Below, piece by piece: positions 1 through 11,727 of a DNA stretch of 64,000 bases. The position numbers and the translations under genes are program-made. The notes beneath the pieces are model-generated. The model saw only the letters and a list, made by a program, of their open reading frames with translations, was not told the DNA's origin and did not search any database. The first letter of the stretch is position 1, and each line of letters begins with the position of its first letter. Origin of the DNA: Avena insularis (Eukaryota > Streptophyta > Magnoliopsida > Poales > Poaceae). Where the stretch lies: contig CM042693.1 of assembly GCA_023614405.1 (NCBI GenBank), forward strand, positions 154,148,731 through 154,212,730. The letters are read 5' to 3'.

Positions 1-8
1 GGGGAAGT

Positions 9-1408
9 TGATGAGTGCATATTTGCATCATGTTTTCGATATTATTTTGCATTATAGATGTAGGATCTTGGTATTTTACAGCATTCGCACGCACTTTTTA
101 TGTTTATTTTCACCAGGATTAGATCAGATGATGGATCCGATGGACATAATTCTTGGACAGTTATATTGGAGTGAAAAGGAGCCAAAAACTAAGTAAATTG
201 CTTAATTGGGAAATATTAATAACACTAGAAGAAAACTCGAAGCGATCAAAAGAGACAGAAGGTTTAATGACCAACTATACAGGCCGCCGCCATATAGTTG
301 TGGCCGTATAGTTGGCGCCGCCTCTGCCTCCTCAAATAGTTTCACCCCGTGCAAATGGATCGGAGACACGACATACAGAACACCCATAAATCGCCAAAAA
401 CCTCACCTCCGGAAGGGATCTGGAGGGGGAACTTGCCCTAGGGATCCATCTTCGCCCTAATAAGATCTGGGATGCCAAGGCATCAATCTCAATCTTCATC
501 AATAGCTGCATCTCCATCACCAACATCATATCCATCCATCCCATCTAGATCTTGTTGTAATTCATGCAATAGTTGTGGATTTATACAAGTACTATTCTTC
601 TATAATCATTTCCATTACCATTGTCATGATGTTGTTTGCCTCCATGTCTGAGTAGATCATTAGTTCTTGGGGAGATGGAGAAACCCAGGTATATGATTGA
701 GATGAAATAGGGATTATTATGTTATACATCATTATATGTATGTGTTACTTGGCTTCATCTTGATGTTGGGAGTTATGCACCTCCTTAATATTTGCCTCTC
801 GTGGGGACTCGATGAAGGGGATTACTTGTTGGTACATACAGGGATGATAGCACTTACTGTGACTATAAAGTCGCTGTCATCCTTTACGTACTAACTTTGG
901 GAAGCAAGGCAAACTCATTAAGCCATGTCCATGCCGCGGGAGAAATCCCTTAATAGCGGGGTAATATGATTGATGTCGTTTATCTGTCAGCTATGGTTAT
1001 GAAGGGTGGTGTGAGTAGTGGTTGCTGCCTAATCATCCATATATGGAGCTCCTCCCACATACATGCATATCATGAGAATATTCGTTATAATAATCTTGAT
1101 CACTTATTCTAAATTGCTAGCGATGTATCCACCACTCCCTGAGAACGCCTTTCCCTATTGCAGTTTCAATCTTTCTTACACACATGATTACTACTTTCTG
1201 CATTAAGTTCTACTTTACATTACTTTACTGTTTCACTCAACGAAAAACCCAAAAACAATTCTAATTTTATTACATCTTAGAATTATTCCTTAAGTACTTC
1301 GTTTAGTTTTTATTAAGACCATTTTAGTTTTTCGCCTACTACTCTCTATGGGATCAATATATTTATTTTGAAACTAGCTACAAACGATCTATGCACTTGC
1401 AGTCATCA
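9..1408 (+). mobile_element. Element H: 3' LTR of a gypsy-like retrotransposon
   Basis: A 1,400 bp LTR whose ends form a six-base inverted repeat: it starts TGATGA at 9 and ends TCATCA at 1,408. The eight bases at the window edge (GGGGAAGT) read as the end of a polypurine tract, so this would be the 3' LTR of a + strand element whose body lies off the left edge. It interrupts the left LTR of element E: bases from about 1,414 match the other E LTR from about 40,335 onward. GTATC (1,409-1,413) is the likely right target duplication. No coding frame inside is credible. The lineage (Athila or another gypsy clade) is not certain. Confidence 0.6.
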
Positions 1409-1906
1409 GTATCCAAATCAGAATGAGATCTAAAGTATAAAGTAGTGGCTATGGCTAATGGAGGGGATGGATGAACAATGGATGAACGATGGCGTGGATC
1501 TCCTTTGGTGGTGTTGTGATGTAATCTGAGAATGGTGGCCTACTGGCTGGAGGTTGGAGCCTCAAAATATATAGGCATCTTCACGAAAGTCATAGGGTTT
1601 AGCGAGATGAAGCCGCCAACACCTAGTATGGGTGGACCCCGACCATACTGGTGGTTATTACGCATACTGACGCTTGGAAATTTCTTCCAAATTACTTGTC
1701 CGTGTGGACTTCCTCAAAATCCTTAATTATGACTCCTGATTTTGCATGAAAAGTCGTGATTTCCTACACAACACAATTCAATGCAAGGTTTTGCATATCT
1801 TTGCATTTATTAGTCATTAGTGGCAAGGATTGAGAGTTCTTTGTCAATTTATTGAATGAAAACAATATTTAAACATGGTGGAAGATGGAAAAATTTGGAG
1901 CCATCA
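1409..1906 (-). repeat. 3' LTR of element E (partial)
   Basis: Aligns with the right-hand E LTR at 40,335-40,850 with scattered substitutions and a few indels. The shared landmarks are a GGGGATGGATGA run, a block with CCGACC then GGTGGTT, and the terminal GGAGCCATCA. The internal boundary is at 1,906, followed (on the minus strand, upstream) by a weak purine-rich stretch at 1,907-1,935. The left portion is cut by element H. Confidence 0.7.
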
Positions 1907-3518
1907 ACTTACCCAAAGCTCAAACCTTGATCGCCCTCGAGCAAGAAGAAACAAAAGAACTATAAGGAATTCAGTGTTTAAACTTGAAACAACGAGAATG
2001 ATAATTCACTTACGGTTGGTAGTCATATGTGCTTAGCACTTCATTCATTTGCGTGGCTTATCAAAGTCACAGAGATGACAAGAGTACTATACAAGTTTCG
2101 GTAACTCAAGATAATCAAAGTAGAGTTTAATATTAGTATAAATAATTAGAAGTGTAGCAATCAATCCAATTCTTCTAGTTAACTCTCATCTTGCCAAGGA
2201 ACACTAGGATGTTTAAATAGCATAATTAGGTAAGAGAATTTCATGTCCTAAGTAGTATAACAATGAAGTGTATTATTTACACCCACATCAATAAATCAAG
2301 TCTATCAAAAACACTTCTAATCCAATCATTGTCTTTCAAGAAAAAAATCATAGAGTGGTAATGAAACCATGCCAAGGACTGGTTATGTGGATCTTCATAG
2401 ATATCTTTTTCTTTTTGTTCTTTCAAGGATCACTGGCTGTTTCTTTTGCAAGTGCTTGCACAACCTTTGAGAGTAGCAATACTTTTGCCCATACATTGAC
2501 ATGTATGCCAATCATGTCATCAATTCATAGCTGAAATCCAAGGTTATACCATAAACCGTTCAAAAGCTAGTGAAGTTGTTGGCATTCCAAAGGTGTGCAC
2601 TAGAAACATAAAACAAAACGTTATCTCTCTTTTTTTGAGCTAGTACCATGGTTTGATCCACAAGGTTAGCTTTGGCATGCATCACAATTACCACTAGACT
2701 TTTTTTAAATCAAACAACTCCTTTCATGAGTGTCGTCAATACTATCAAAATATATGTGGGGTTAAGTATCTTCAAGGGTATACTCCCAAGACAATCATTC
2801 ATCAAACAAGTCGTATATTTTAGACTTTTTCTTATTATACTTGTTTGGAAATATTATTTCCAAGGCAAGACTCAGTTAGCTAAAAGAACTAGAGAAAGAG
2901 CTTCAACAAATAACCATTATACTAATAAAAAGCTTTACTCTAACTGTATTAAATTACACCCACAAGCATGGCATCTTAGCAAATCAACCAACTAAGATAA
3001 ATAACTCAAACTTCAGAAGTGGGAAGCATAGGACATACCTCTCATAAGTGACTTCACGATACTCTTCGTTATAGGGATTTGTTCCTTCAAAAACTCAAAC
3101 ATGATTACTCTCATAACAATATTAAAGCAAAGAGGCAAAGTGCGAACCCACATTTACGAAAAAAGGAAAAACGGAAAAATCTTTTTGTATTTTTGAGGAT
3201 ATGGATTAAAGAATAGAAAAGATCTTGCAACCAATCAAGGGTTTTAAGAAAAGAAAACAAACGAAAAACAAAAGCAAAGGAAAAAAGCAAAGGAAAAAAA
3301 GCGAAGTGTTGGAATGAACCAACATGAATGTTTAAAAGCTCCCAAGGAGTTGGAGTACAACCTCATTATTACACAAATAAATTTGTCGGGGGAACAGATC
3401 CCCAAGCTCAGGCTTTTGCAAGCCCTTTTGTTGCTCATTGTGGAGGCGGTGGATAGTTTCCCATGTTCCATTCGCTACTCCAATCATGGAACTGGGTGGC
3501 GAGGTTTGCAGTAGCATC
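1907..3518 (-). other. 3' non-coding part of element E
   Basis: AT-rich sequence between the Athila 3' ORF and the 3' LTR of E. Short ORFs occur on both strands, but none shows a protein signature. A run of A-rich microrepeats (AAAGCAAAGGAAAAAAGC type) lies at 3,240-3,305. I see nothing else here. Confidence 0.5.
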
Positions 3519-4667
3519 TCAAAGGTTGATGGAGATGTTGTTCATGTTTTTAATATTTCCTTCAAGTGCATAGATGTCTTGATAGGTGGTGTAGTAGTTT
3601 GGTGGCTGCTCATCTTGTTCGGGTCCTCCTTGTTCTACTTCTTCATCTTCTTCTCCTCCCATGGGTATTTCTCGTTGGGGTAGATTAGCCTTAACCTGTG
3701 CGTCAAAACGCAAACGTCCATCCTCGATAGAGAATATACCATTAGGCAAAGGAGCCGAGATCAAGTTATCCGCTCCAGGTATATCAAGGAAATATCTACC
3801 ATGAGTTTTAGAAACCATACCACATGCTCCTAAAGTGGGGAGACCGAGACGGTGACTTCCTATCAACGGTTGGATGTTACCTAGGTTGATGTGAAGTGCG
3901 TATGCAAGAATGATCACAAGTCCCCCTACGCATATGGGTCATCGAGATTGAAGAGCTTTATGCTTAAGGTAAAACACAAGAAGAGCGCCCAAAATTTGGT
4001 ATTAAGTTACAATTAATAATAGCATCCTTTGCAAGGATTAACATGTCCTCCTCATTAACTCTAGTAAACTCACCATGTGCTAGCAAGGTGTTAGCAATTA
4101 CATAAAATAGATAGAGAATGGAAGGATGATTAATTTGGTTTCCCTTGGGTGTGTCTTCACGAATTCTTCACAAAAATTAAAGTACTCCCAAGGTGCAGGA
4201 TTTAAAACAAAAGTAGTTGTGCGTATATCAGTGGTGTTGTTGGCAAACTCAAAACATTGAGCCCATTGGTCGAGTGTTAGGATGTACTCACGGTTCATAA
4301 GGCGGAACTTGACACGATCAACTCCGGGATTTTGTTACTTGGTACAATAGTAATGGTCCCCCATATGTGTCAAGGTGTCGAGGAACTCAAGTGTCAAGAG
4401 GCAATACGTGGCAACATCCTGAAAGACAAAGTCATACAAACTAACATTGTTGAAAAATAAATCGAAATCAGCACGAATGCTAAGTTTGTTCAGGATATAG
4501 GGACACACCCATTTGGTGGACTTGATTTATCGAAGCTTGAGACAATTGAAACGGTTCAGCTGAAACTCCACGGTAAATTCAATACCAAATGACTCTGGGG
4601 TTAACGTATCAATGGATGGTGCAGAGGACTCCGCAACCATCGCACGTGTAAGGCTCCTCGTGTTCAT
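3519..4667 (-). pseudogene. Athila-type 3' ORF (env-position ORF), broken
   Basis: Minus-strand coding remains from an ATG at 4,667 to a stop at 3,519, about 380 codons interrupted by stops and at least one frameshift. Readable blocks are MNREYILTLDQWAQCFEF (near 4,290), and LPTLGACGMVSKTHGRYF (near 3,830) followed by an acidic Glu/Gln-rich tail. This architecture matches the ORF that lies after pol in grass Athila elements (the ATHILA ORF-1 / plant transposon protein group); its molecular function is not established. Here it follows directly on the protease side of the element because pol is absent. Assignment rests on recalled family patterns rather than an alignment. Confidence 0.55.
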
Positions 4668-5878
4668 CTAAAAATATTAAGATAAAGTAAAAAAAATTGC
4701 TAATGAAATTTTTAGTCCCATAGAAACATAGCATATGTGATCCTATACACTAGTTATGAAATAAACTCCTCTAGAACAATACTAAGCATGCTCAATATCA
4801 AAATTTAATCAAGAACAAAATCTAAGTCTAGATTGACAATGGTGAAATATTGAGTGAAACTTTTGCAAAAATAAGTTGAGGATCGGAGGAGAATCATACC
4901 TTAGATCAATTAAGTGCGAGGAATCAAAGAAATATTGAGTAAATTTGAAGATCCAATAGAGGTGGTTTGGAGTTTGGAGGAAGAAAAAAGAGAGATTTGT
5001 TTTTGGGGATTTTTAGGTTACCTCCTCAGGCTGATTAAGATGGCCGTGTACATGGTACGGGCAGGCGGTACAACCGGAGGCTGCCCTTACTGGATGTCAT
5101 ACCTTGGGGTTGAGGACTCCCCTCTGGCGATGCACTAAGTACAGGCGCGCGTTAAGGTCACGTGCGGCCATACTGTTGGTCGTTATCCATGATGTATTGT
5201 TTCCTTGAAATCTGATGGTTTGCTCGAGGGTACGGTATGGGCGCGCGGTACGGGCGCATTCGACCATACCAGTGGTCGTTAAAAATAGTGTTTACTGCGG
5301 CACAAATCAAAGTTTCTATTTTCTTGTGGTTTAAGGTGGTACCGGCGCACGATACGGGCCTTTCCGGCTGTAGCGCTGGTCGTTAAGAGCACTGTGAGCT
5401 GTAAAACTCAAAAAATTGATTAGTAGCTACGTGCACCTTTGCACGTCTTATCACATGACAAAATAACAATAAACATACTTTATAAAAAATTTAGGAATAC
5501 TTCTTAGGCTATGTGTTAGCAAAATAAAAGATCGAGGATTACATATTTCTTCTCCTCTCTCTCCAAAGATCTTCTTGAACACTTTTTATTAAAAAAACTA
5601 AACTAAAACAAAAGCAAAAGCAAAAGTTTATTTAACATGGGTTTCCTCCCATGAAGCACTTCTAGTTACAGTCAATTAGCTTTACCCCGTTGGCAATCAT
5701 TTAGGTTTAAGGAGTGGGATACCCACTCCAAAATAGTTGGCTTTTAAAGTAATTATATCATCATTATTATTAGGCTTGGACTTCTTTTTCCTAGGGAAGT
5801 GGACTATAAAAAGATCTCTAGATGGTATCCCTATTCTCACATTCCTCTCATGTAAATTAATTAAAGGCTTAATAGTTC
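4668..5878 (-). other. Element E spacer without pol; degenerate GC-rich repeats
   Basis: This interval is where RT-RNase H-integrase would be in an autonomous Athila element. No pol motif is recognisable in any frame. It holds degenerate repeats at about 5,040-5,390 and an (AAAAGC)n-like tract at 5,600-5,625. The bases at 5,630-5,660 (minus-strand sense GGGAGGAAACCCATG) are a block commonly seen in grass Athila copies. Confidence 0.5.
5040..5390. repeat. Degenerate GTACGGGCGC / ATACCAGTGGTCGTTA repeats
   Basis: About three imperfect units roughly 105-120 bp apart. Each pairs a GTACGGGCGCGCGGTAC-like block with a CCATAC.GTGGTCGTTA-like block: the second block at about 5,166-5,204, both at about 5,236-5,283, and both at about 5,338-5,386. 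A related CCGTACCGGTGGTTGTTACG block occurs in E's right LTR near 40,588 and a decayed copy in the left LTR near 1,640. Confidence 0.5.
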
Positions 5879-6370
5879 TTAGGAATGCATACCTAAAATT
5901 ATAGGTGCTATGGGATCTTCAGGCATGTCCACAATGACAGGACCAATAAGAGCGGGACTACCTTTAATTGCAACAACTGTATTTTCTTTTATCCCAACAT
6001 CTTGTTTATAAGTTGAATCTGCTAGATGGAGTCTCAGTTCAGTAGTGACAAACGGCCCTAAGTTTAATTTGTTAAATAAGTTTTTGGAAATTGTTGAGAT
6101 GCTCGCACCAAGATCACAAAGTGTGGATATCTCATTGACTCCCAGCTTAACATTAATAGTGGGCTCAAATATATCATCTACCTTAGCAGGAAGCTTATCA
6201 GCTAGTCTTTTATACTCCATCTCTAACTCGCGAACTTTAGATGCTACTTGTTGTATAAATTGTTGGTATATAACATCATTACCTTGTTCTATACTAGGAT
6301 TCTTCATGGTGATCATTTTTAATAGATCTTCCACGGTATATTCTGGTGTTGGCGTGTTGCTATAATCCAT
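5879..6370 (-). CDS. Athila gag-pol: aspartic protease domain (element E)
   Basis: A 163-residue open frame. The retropepsin-like core reads STLCDLGASISTISKNLF around residues 80-100: the Athila-type variant of the D-[ST]-G active site, with DLGAS in its place. The later INVKLG / ILGMHS blocks are typical of the clade's protease. The protein would cleave the Gag-Pol polyprotein inside virus-like particles. Upstream (to the right) the same strand carries gag in broken frames, as expected for one Gag-Pro polyprotein. The frame ends ILGMHS where an intact element continues to RT; the downstream pol is missing, so this is a remnant although the frame itself is open. Confidence 0.7.
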   Translation of the reverse strand: MDYSNTPTPEYTVEDLLKMITMKNPSIEQGNDVIYQQFIQQVASKVRELEMEYKRLADKLPAKVDDIFEPTINVKLGVNEISTLCDLGASISTISKNLFNKLNLGPFVTTELRLHLADSTYKQDVGIKENTVVAIKGSPALIGPVIVDMPEDPIAPIILGMHS

Positions 6371-7436
6371 CTCTTTAGGTACTTTTCACTAGTTACCACC
6401 CTAATCATCTTGAGGTATTCTACCAGATTTGGCTCGGGTTATACAGCAAACTTTGCTAGTATGAGAGCTTGGCTCTCAGCTACTTTACCCAGCTAAGCCT
6501 CCACGGTCTTTGTCCTTTCCTGTATATCCTGCACATCATTTCTAATTGCAACGGCCTGGTTAGATAATTTTCCTATACTACTTCCATGGTTCTCTGTGAT
6601 TTTAATAAGCATATTGTTTTGCTTGGTTTGAGCTTGTATAAAGTTTCTAACAGTTTGTTCAAACAAGAGATTGCCATGATTTGCTCCATTATTATTATTA
6701 TCATAATTGTTGTAAGGAGCTGCTTAGTTTGATCGAACTTACTCTCTTAAGGGTTCTTTCCACATGCCATTGGGCATGAATATTTTGCATATCATCAAGT
6801 AATTTATTTGCAACACTCACTTGCTTTCCCATGATTGTACCGCATGCTGTAGTATCTAGCGTAGACTTAGACATTGGGTTAAGACCATTATAAAACAAAT
6901 GTAATATAAGCCATTCTTCCATCCCATGACTAGGACAGTTCATTACGGCTTTTTTCATCCTTTCCCACGCAGGCGCTAGTGTCTCACGGTCTTCTTGTCT
7001 ACAACTTGTAATGTTGGTTCTTAGCTGCATAGTTTTATCTAGGGAAAAAATTTAGTCATAAAAAATTACTATATTCCTCCCAAGATTTAATAGTAACCTT
7101 TGGTAGAGCTAGCAACCAATCCTTAGCCTTTACTCTAAGAGAGAAAGGAAACAACCTTAATTTAACAACATTTGGATATACATCCTTAATACGCATCATG
7201 TCGCAAATTTCAGTGAAAGTGTTTAAGTGCAAAACTGAATCCTAGGAAGATGAGTCCCCAAATTGGTTCTGTTGAACCAAGCTTAAAAGGTTAGGCTTAA
7301 TTTCATAAGTTTCTGCATCAACAACGGGCTGAGTGATAGGTGCACGAATAAAATCATCAGTAGGAGTAGCATACTCCCCAAGTCTCTTTGAGCCATGGCT
7401 CTTGTATTTTTGGTAATTTTGAAGTAATGAAAACAT
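6371..7436 (-). pseudogene. Athila gag (element E), broken by stops
   Basis: Capsid-like Gag on the minus strand. The N-terminal part (7,436 to 7,242) contains IKPNLLSLVQQNQFGDSS. It continues through stops into the Retrotrans_gag core near 7,190-7,080 (KLRLFPFSLR; a WL...LP block). From 7,030 to 6,701 come LAPAWERMKKAV and a GMEEWLILHLFYNGLNPMSK block, diagnostic of Athila-type Gag. The C-terminal linker leads into the protease frame at 6,370. Multiple stops (for example at 7,242 and 6,701) make it non-functional. Gag would package element RNA in cytoplasmic particles. Confidence 0.75.
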
Positions 7437-7576
7437 AACAAGTAACTAATTTTTTTGGGTTTTCAAATAGATGACAAAAAAATAAACTAATAGCAAGAAA
7501 TAAACTACAAACTAATAATAAAACTAAAAACAAGGTCTCTAGTGACCTCACCAGGATAGCGAAATTGCTTCCCCGG

Positions 7577-7594
7577 CAACGGCACCAGAAAAAG
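7577..7594 (-). promoter_or_regulatory. Primer-binding site of element E
   Basis: The minus strand reads TCTGGTGCCGTTGCCGGGGA (7,590 to 7,571), the near-invariant TGGCGCCGTTGCCGGGG leader/PBS block of Athila-type elements with one change. It sits immediately inside the LTR boundary taken at 7,598 and fixes the element's orientation. Confidence 0.7.
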
Positions 7595-7597
7595 GGT

Positions 7598-7665
7598 TGA
7601 TACATTCGATCCAGATTCACGGATGTAGTATAATAGTTTTTTCCTAGAAGACCAAGGTTTAATCG
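7598..7665 (-). repeat. 5' LTR of element E, inner end (first fragment)
   Basis: The inner 68 bp of E's 5' LTR lie between its PBS and the insertion point of element A. The LTR resumes at 39,607. The last five bases, AATCG (7,661-7,665), are the left target duplication of A; AATCA follows A at 39,602-39,606. Confidence 0.6.
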
Positions 7666-8217
7666 TGTTGGAGATATGCCCAAGAGGCAATAATAAAGTG
7701 GTTATTATCATATCTTTATGTTTATGATAAAAGTTTACATTCATGATATAATTGTATTAACCGTAAACATTAATACTTGTGTGATTTGTAAACATAAAAG
7801 AGTCCCTAGTAAAGCCTCTTGTAAAACTAGCTTATTGATTAATATATAATCATGGTTTCCTGATCATGAACATTGGATCTTATTAATAACAAGGTCATAT
7901 CATTAGGATAATGATATGATGGACATACTACTATAATTAAGCATAGCATAAGATCAAGTCATTTAAATAGTTCATTTTCTAAAGCTTTCAAATACATAGT
8001 AACCCAAATCCTTTGACCATGATATCATGTTAATCACCATCACCGGATGGATGCTTTGATGACATCAAACACCACTTCGTAACTAGGTGGTTATAAAGGT
8101 GGCATTGAGTGTTTGGAAAGTATGTGTTGAGGAACATGGATCAAGAGTGGGATTTGTCCATCCATATGATGGATAGATATACTTTGGGCCCTCTCGGTGG
8201 AATGTCATCCAATTAGC
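7666..8217 (+). repeat. 5' LTR of element A, first fragment
   Basis: Begins with the BARE/WIS/Angela-type LTR start, TGTTGGAGATATGCCC followed by AAGAGGCAATAATAAAG. It parallels solo LTR C (15,102-15,662) almost base for base as far as ATCCAATTAGC, where element B interrupts it. TTAGC at 8,213-8,217 is the left target duplication of B. Confidence 0.85.
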
Positions 8218-9842
8218 TGAAGGGGATATGCCCTGAGAGGCAATAATAAAGTGTTTATTATGTATATTCCAAGTATATGATAGATGTTTATTTTGTATGC
8301 TATAATTGTATTAATACGGAAATGTTAATACATGTGTGTTTAATAAACAAACAGAAAGTTCCTAGTTATGCCTCTCTCATAAACTAGCTCGTTGATTAAC
8401 AAGGTTTCCTGATCATGGACATTGGATGTTGTTAATAACGAGGTCACAACATTAGTGTAATGATGTGATGAACATTCATCCGAAGTATAGAATTACGATC
8501 AAAGTCATTGAGTTTATATTGCTATAACAACTTACGAAGTGATCCTAGTCCTTGGACCATGAGATCATGTCAATCACTAACACCGGAAGAGTTTCTTGAT
8601 AACATCAAACGTCACACCGTAACAAGGTGATTATAAAGATGGGTTCAGAACTACTAAAGTGTTATGTTGAGGCCCATGGATCGAGAGTGGAATTTGTTCA
8701 TCCCGATGACGGATAGATATGCTCTGGGCCCTCTCGGTGATATCACATTGATTATCTTGCAAGCAAGTGATTTGATCACTGGAATGTTATATCACGGGAA
8801 CGAGAAAAGAGTACATGTGAGTAACGAGATCAAACTAGGTATGGAGATACCGATGATCGAATATCGGACATGTAATATATCGCGAAACAAAAGGATTAAG
8901 ATACTAGCGTAAAAGGTTCCGACAATCACAAGAAAGTCAGTATGGGTCTCCAGATCCCGCTTCTGATTATTGATCGGAGAGGGGTCTCGATCATGTCCGC
9001 ATTATTCGCGAACCATAGGGTGACACACTTAAGAGACACCGACATCCAACTGGAGCAAAAGTTTCATGCCGAAAGAATAAACAAGCGCAGGAATTTATTT
9101 CACTAGATACCGAAACAGGTTTTCGGGTGAAATTGCATAAAGTGGTTATGCATGTGAAATGGAATTCTAGCAAGGGGTTATTTGTGAATGTTTGTCATTA
9201 AAGTAATTGACAAAATTCTGAATAAAATAAAAGAGTTTTATTTAATGAGAGTTTGCATTAAATTTGGTGGAAATTTAATGGGAATTTGAGTGGACTGTTG
9301 AGTGGAGGGAATTTAAAGGAGATTTGTGAGTGGAGTGTCCACCCACATGAAGAGGGGAGGGCAAGGGGGCAGCCCCCATGCGCCGGCCACCCCCTTGGGG
9401 TTCCCCCCCTCCTCCTATAAAAGGAGCTCCCCTCCTCACTTGTCTCTCACACCTCCTCGTGAAGGATCTCTCTCCCCCTCTAGAATTTATCCCCCATGGT
9501 CTCGGACTAGTGAGATACATGTTCCCGGTGGCTATTCGGCAAGAAAGAGTTGTGCTTCCGCTGCATCGCTAGAGCGAGGAGGCGGAGGTTGCTCGGTGCC
9601 TCGAACGTGTGTGCGAGCACGGATGCGTTGCCGATTTGCGGCGCTAGGACTTCCTCTCGATCTTGAGATCGGCAAGAGATCGTATACATCAACCACGAGT
9701 TGAACTCGTTAAGCTTTGTCGGTCTTCAAGGGTATGTTCTCTACGGATATACATCCGCCCGTTGTTTGTATCTAGTAGATAGATCTTGGTACATAGTTCC
9801 CATCGTAGGAAATTTTTTGTTTTCTATGCTGCGAACCCTACA
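8218..9842 (+). repeat. 5' LTR of element B
   Basis: 1,625 bp, TG...CA, pairing with 33,635-35,285. It lacks about 22 bp present in the 3' LTR (near 8,935) and differs by scattered substitutions. A TATAAAA box lies at 9,416-9,422 downstream of a GC-rich stretch, so transcription would start shortly after it. ORFs inside the LTR are fortuitous. Confidence 0.85.
9416..9422 (+). promoter_or_regulatory. TATA box of element B 5' LTR
   Basis: TATAAAA followed by GGAGC. The same box occurs in the 3' LTR at 34,852-34,858, as expected for the retrotransposon promoter. Confidence 0.6.
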
Positions 9843-9843
9843 G

Positions 9844-9856
9844 TGGTATCAGACCC
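9844..9856 (+). promoter_or_regulatory. Primer-binding site of element B
   Basis: TGGTATCAGACCC lies two bases inside the LTR end. It is one base off the TGGTATCAGAGCC complement of the initiator tRNA-Met 3' end that primes minus-strand synthesis in copia elements. Confidence 0.7.
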
Positions 9857-10896
9857 GGATCTATGCGTAGATGCTTTACACGGGTAGTACACATATAAGT
9901 ATGTGGGCAATGATGATCATGTTATTGCTTCTTAGTTGTATTTTGGATATTGGTGGCATAGTGGGATGAAGCGTCCCAGAAAAACTTTACATGTCCTCGC
10001 ACATGACACATGTTCCACGCTTGACATGCAACTAGTTTGCATAAGTGGCTAGCAGGTGTCTGTCTCTCCTACTATAGTCAATATATAATTTGCAACGAGT
10101 TGTCAACAATTTGGTTATCCTCATTGTGGTTCATGTTCATAGGTAAGAACGGTTCTATCTTCGAAAGCCCTAAGCCACGTAAAACTTGCAATGGATAAAT
10201 TAGAGGAGTCTAGTTTCGATTGTTGCTGGGCTAGTGTTATGATATGGTGAGGTTGTAAGTAGAAGTATGAGATGATACTCTTACAACACACATAACGTGT
10301 AAGTTCCATATACCTTGGCCTTACACATAGAGGTGTGATAGTGATCATACCACGATGCACATGATGGAGATCAAGTGCGGGAACCATATCATTTCACTTA
10401 TAAACATGTGATGTTTGATTGCATCTTATATTGCTTGTTTGGCATTTTATTAGAATAATAAGATGATCCCTCATTTAAATATCAAGATAAGAAATTTTTC
10501 TTCCTTAAGTATGGACCAATTATGTTTAGTTGCTCCAAGACATGACGTGATGATCGGGTGTTCTTGGATCCACGACCATATTTCGGGTGTAAGACAGTTA
10601 CACACGCGAATACTAAGGTTCTTACTTGGTGAGCCTAGCATGTATAGACATGGCCTCGGAACACGGACTGAAAGGTTAAGCATGAGTCATATGGTAGATA
10701 TGATGCCCATTTGATCCTCGCCTTTGAAGCTACACCAACTCACGTGATGATCGGACTTGGTGTAGTGGATTTGGTTCATGTAATCACCAAAAAGTCACGA
10801 GGGATGTCGTTTTTGAGTGGGAGTTCATTCTTAATATGGATTAGTTGAACTCAATCTATCATAAACTTAGTCTAAACATTACAAATTTTGTTGTAT
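9857..10896 (+). other. Untranslated leader of element B
   Basis: About 1 kb without a credible ORF between PBS and gag. It shares many blocks with the leader of element A at 36,465-37,600 (for example GTGGGATGAAGCG near 9,961 / 36,570, and the GAGCCTAGCATGTA block near 10,631 / 37,339). This is typical of the long leader of BARE-type elements. Confidence 0.65.
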
Positions 10897-11727
10897 ATGG
10901 CACCACCTGCTTTTAATTTCAATGTGTTCATGGAGAAAGAGAAACTTGCAATGAATGGTAGCAACTTTACCGAATGGGCCATGAATTTGAAGATTCTCCT
11001 CTCTGCAGCATAAAAGAAATATGTGTTAGAAGCGCCGCTAGGCCCCCCACCATTCGATGATGCCCCTAACGAGGAGAAGAATGTCTATCAGACTCGTCAA
11101 GAGGACCACAACTTAGTTCATTGTGGCATATTGTATGGGATAGAGGCAGAACTTCAAAAGCATTTTGAAAACGGCAATGCATTTGATACAATGGGTGAGA
11201 TGAAAATAATTTTCGAGACACATGTTGCTGTAGAGAGCTACAATGCTTCAGAAAAGTTTTTTAGCTGCATGATGGAAGAGAACAGCTCCATAGGTGAGCA
11301 TGTACTCAAGATGTCGGGTTACGCTAATAAGCTTGTGTCCTTGGGAATATCGATTCCCATTGACTTAGGCATCCATCGTGTTCTGCAGTCTCTTCCACCT
11401 AGCTATAAGAGATTCGTGATAAACTATAATATGCAAGGCATGAAGAAGTCTCTCCCCGAGCTTCTGTCAATGCTTAAAACTGCAGAAGTGGAGATCAAGA
11501 AAGAACATCAAGTGGTGATGATCAATAAGAACACTGGTTTCAAGAAAGACAAGAAGGGTAAACGGAAGGGAAGTAAGGGCGGCAAGCCGGTTGTCGTGCT
11601 TGAAAAGAAACCACGAGTTGGCCCTAAGTCTGATACCGAGTGCTATTATTGTAAGGGGACTGGCCACTGGAAGCGCAACTGCCCCAAGTATTTGGCAGAC
11701 AAGAAGGCCGGCAAGGCAAACAAAAGT
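10897..11727 (+). pseudogene. Copia gag of element B
   Basis: The ATG at 10,897 opens MAPPAFNFNVFMEKEKL, the usual BARE-like Gag N-terminus. TAA at 11,011 is an in-frame stop (codon 39), after which the frame is open to beyond the insertion at 11,728. The UBN2/retrotran_gag-like domain covers roughly 11,100-11,500. A zinc knuckle, CYYCKGTGHWKRNC (CX2CX4HX4C), is at 11,641-11,682, followed by a basic KADKKAGKANK-like linker. Gag would coat the RNA genome. The stop and the LTR fragment inserted after the zinc knuckle inactivate it. Confidence 0.85.

Noticed and set aside
9275..9703. ORFs around 9,300-9,700 and their counterparts at 34,684-35,086.
   Set aside because: They lie entirely inside the LTRs of element B around the TATA box, are not conserved between the two LTR copies, and show no motif.
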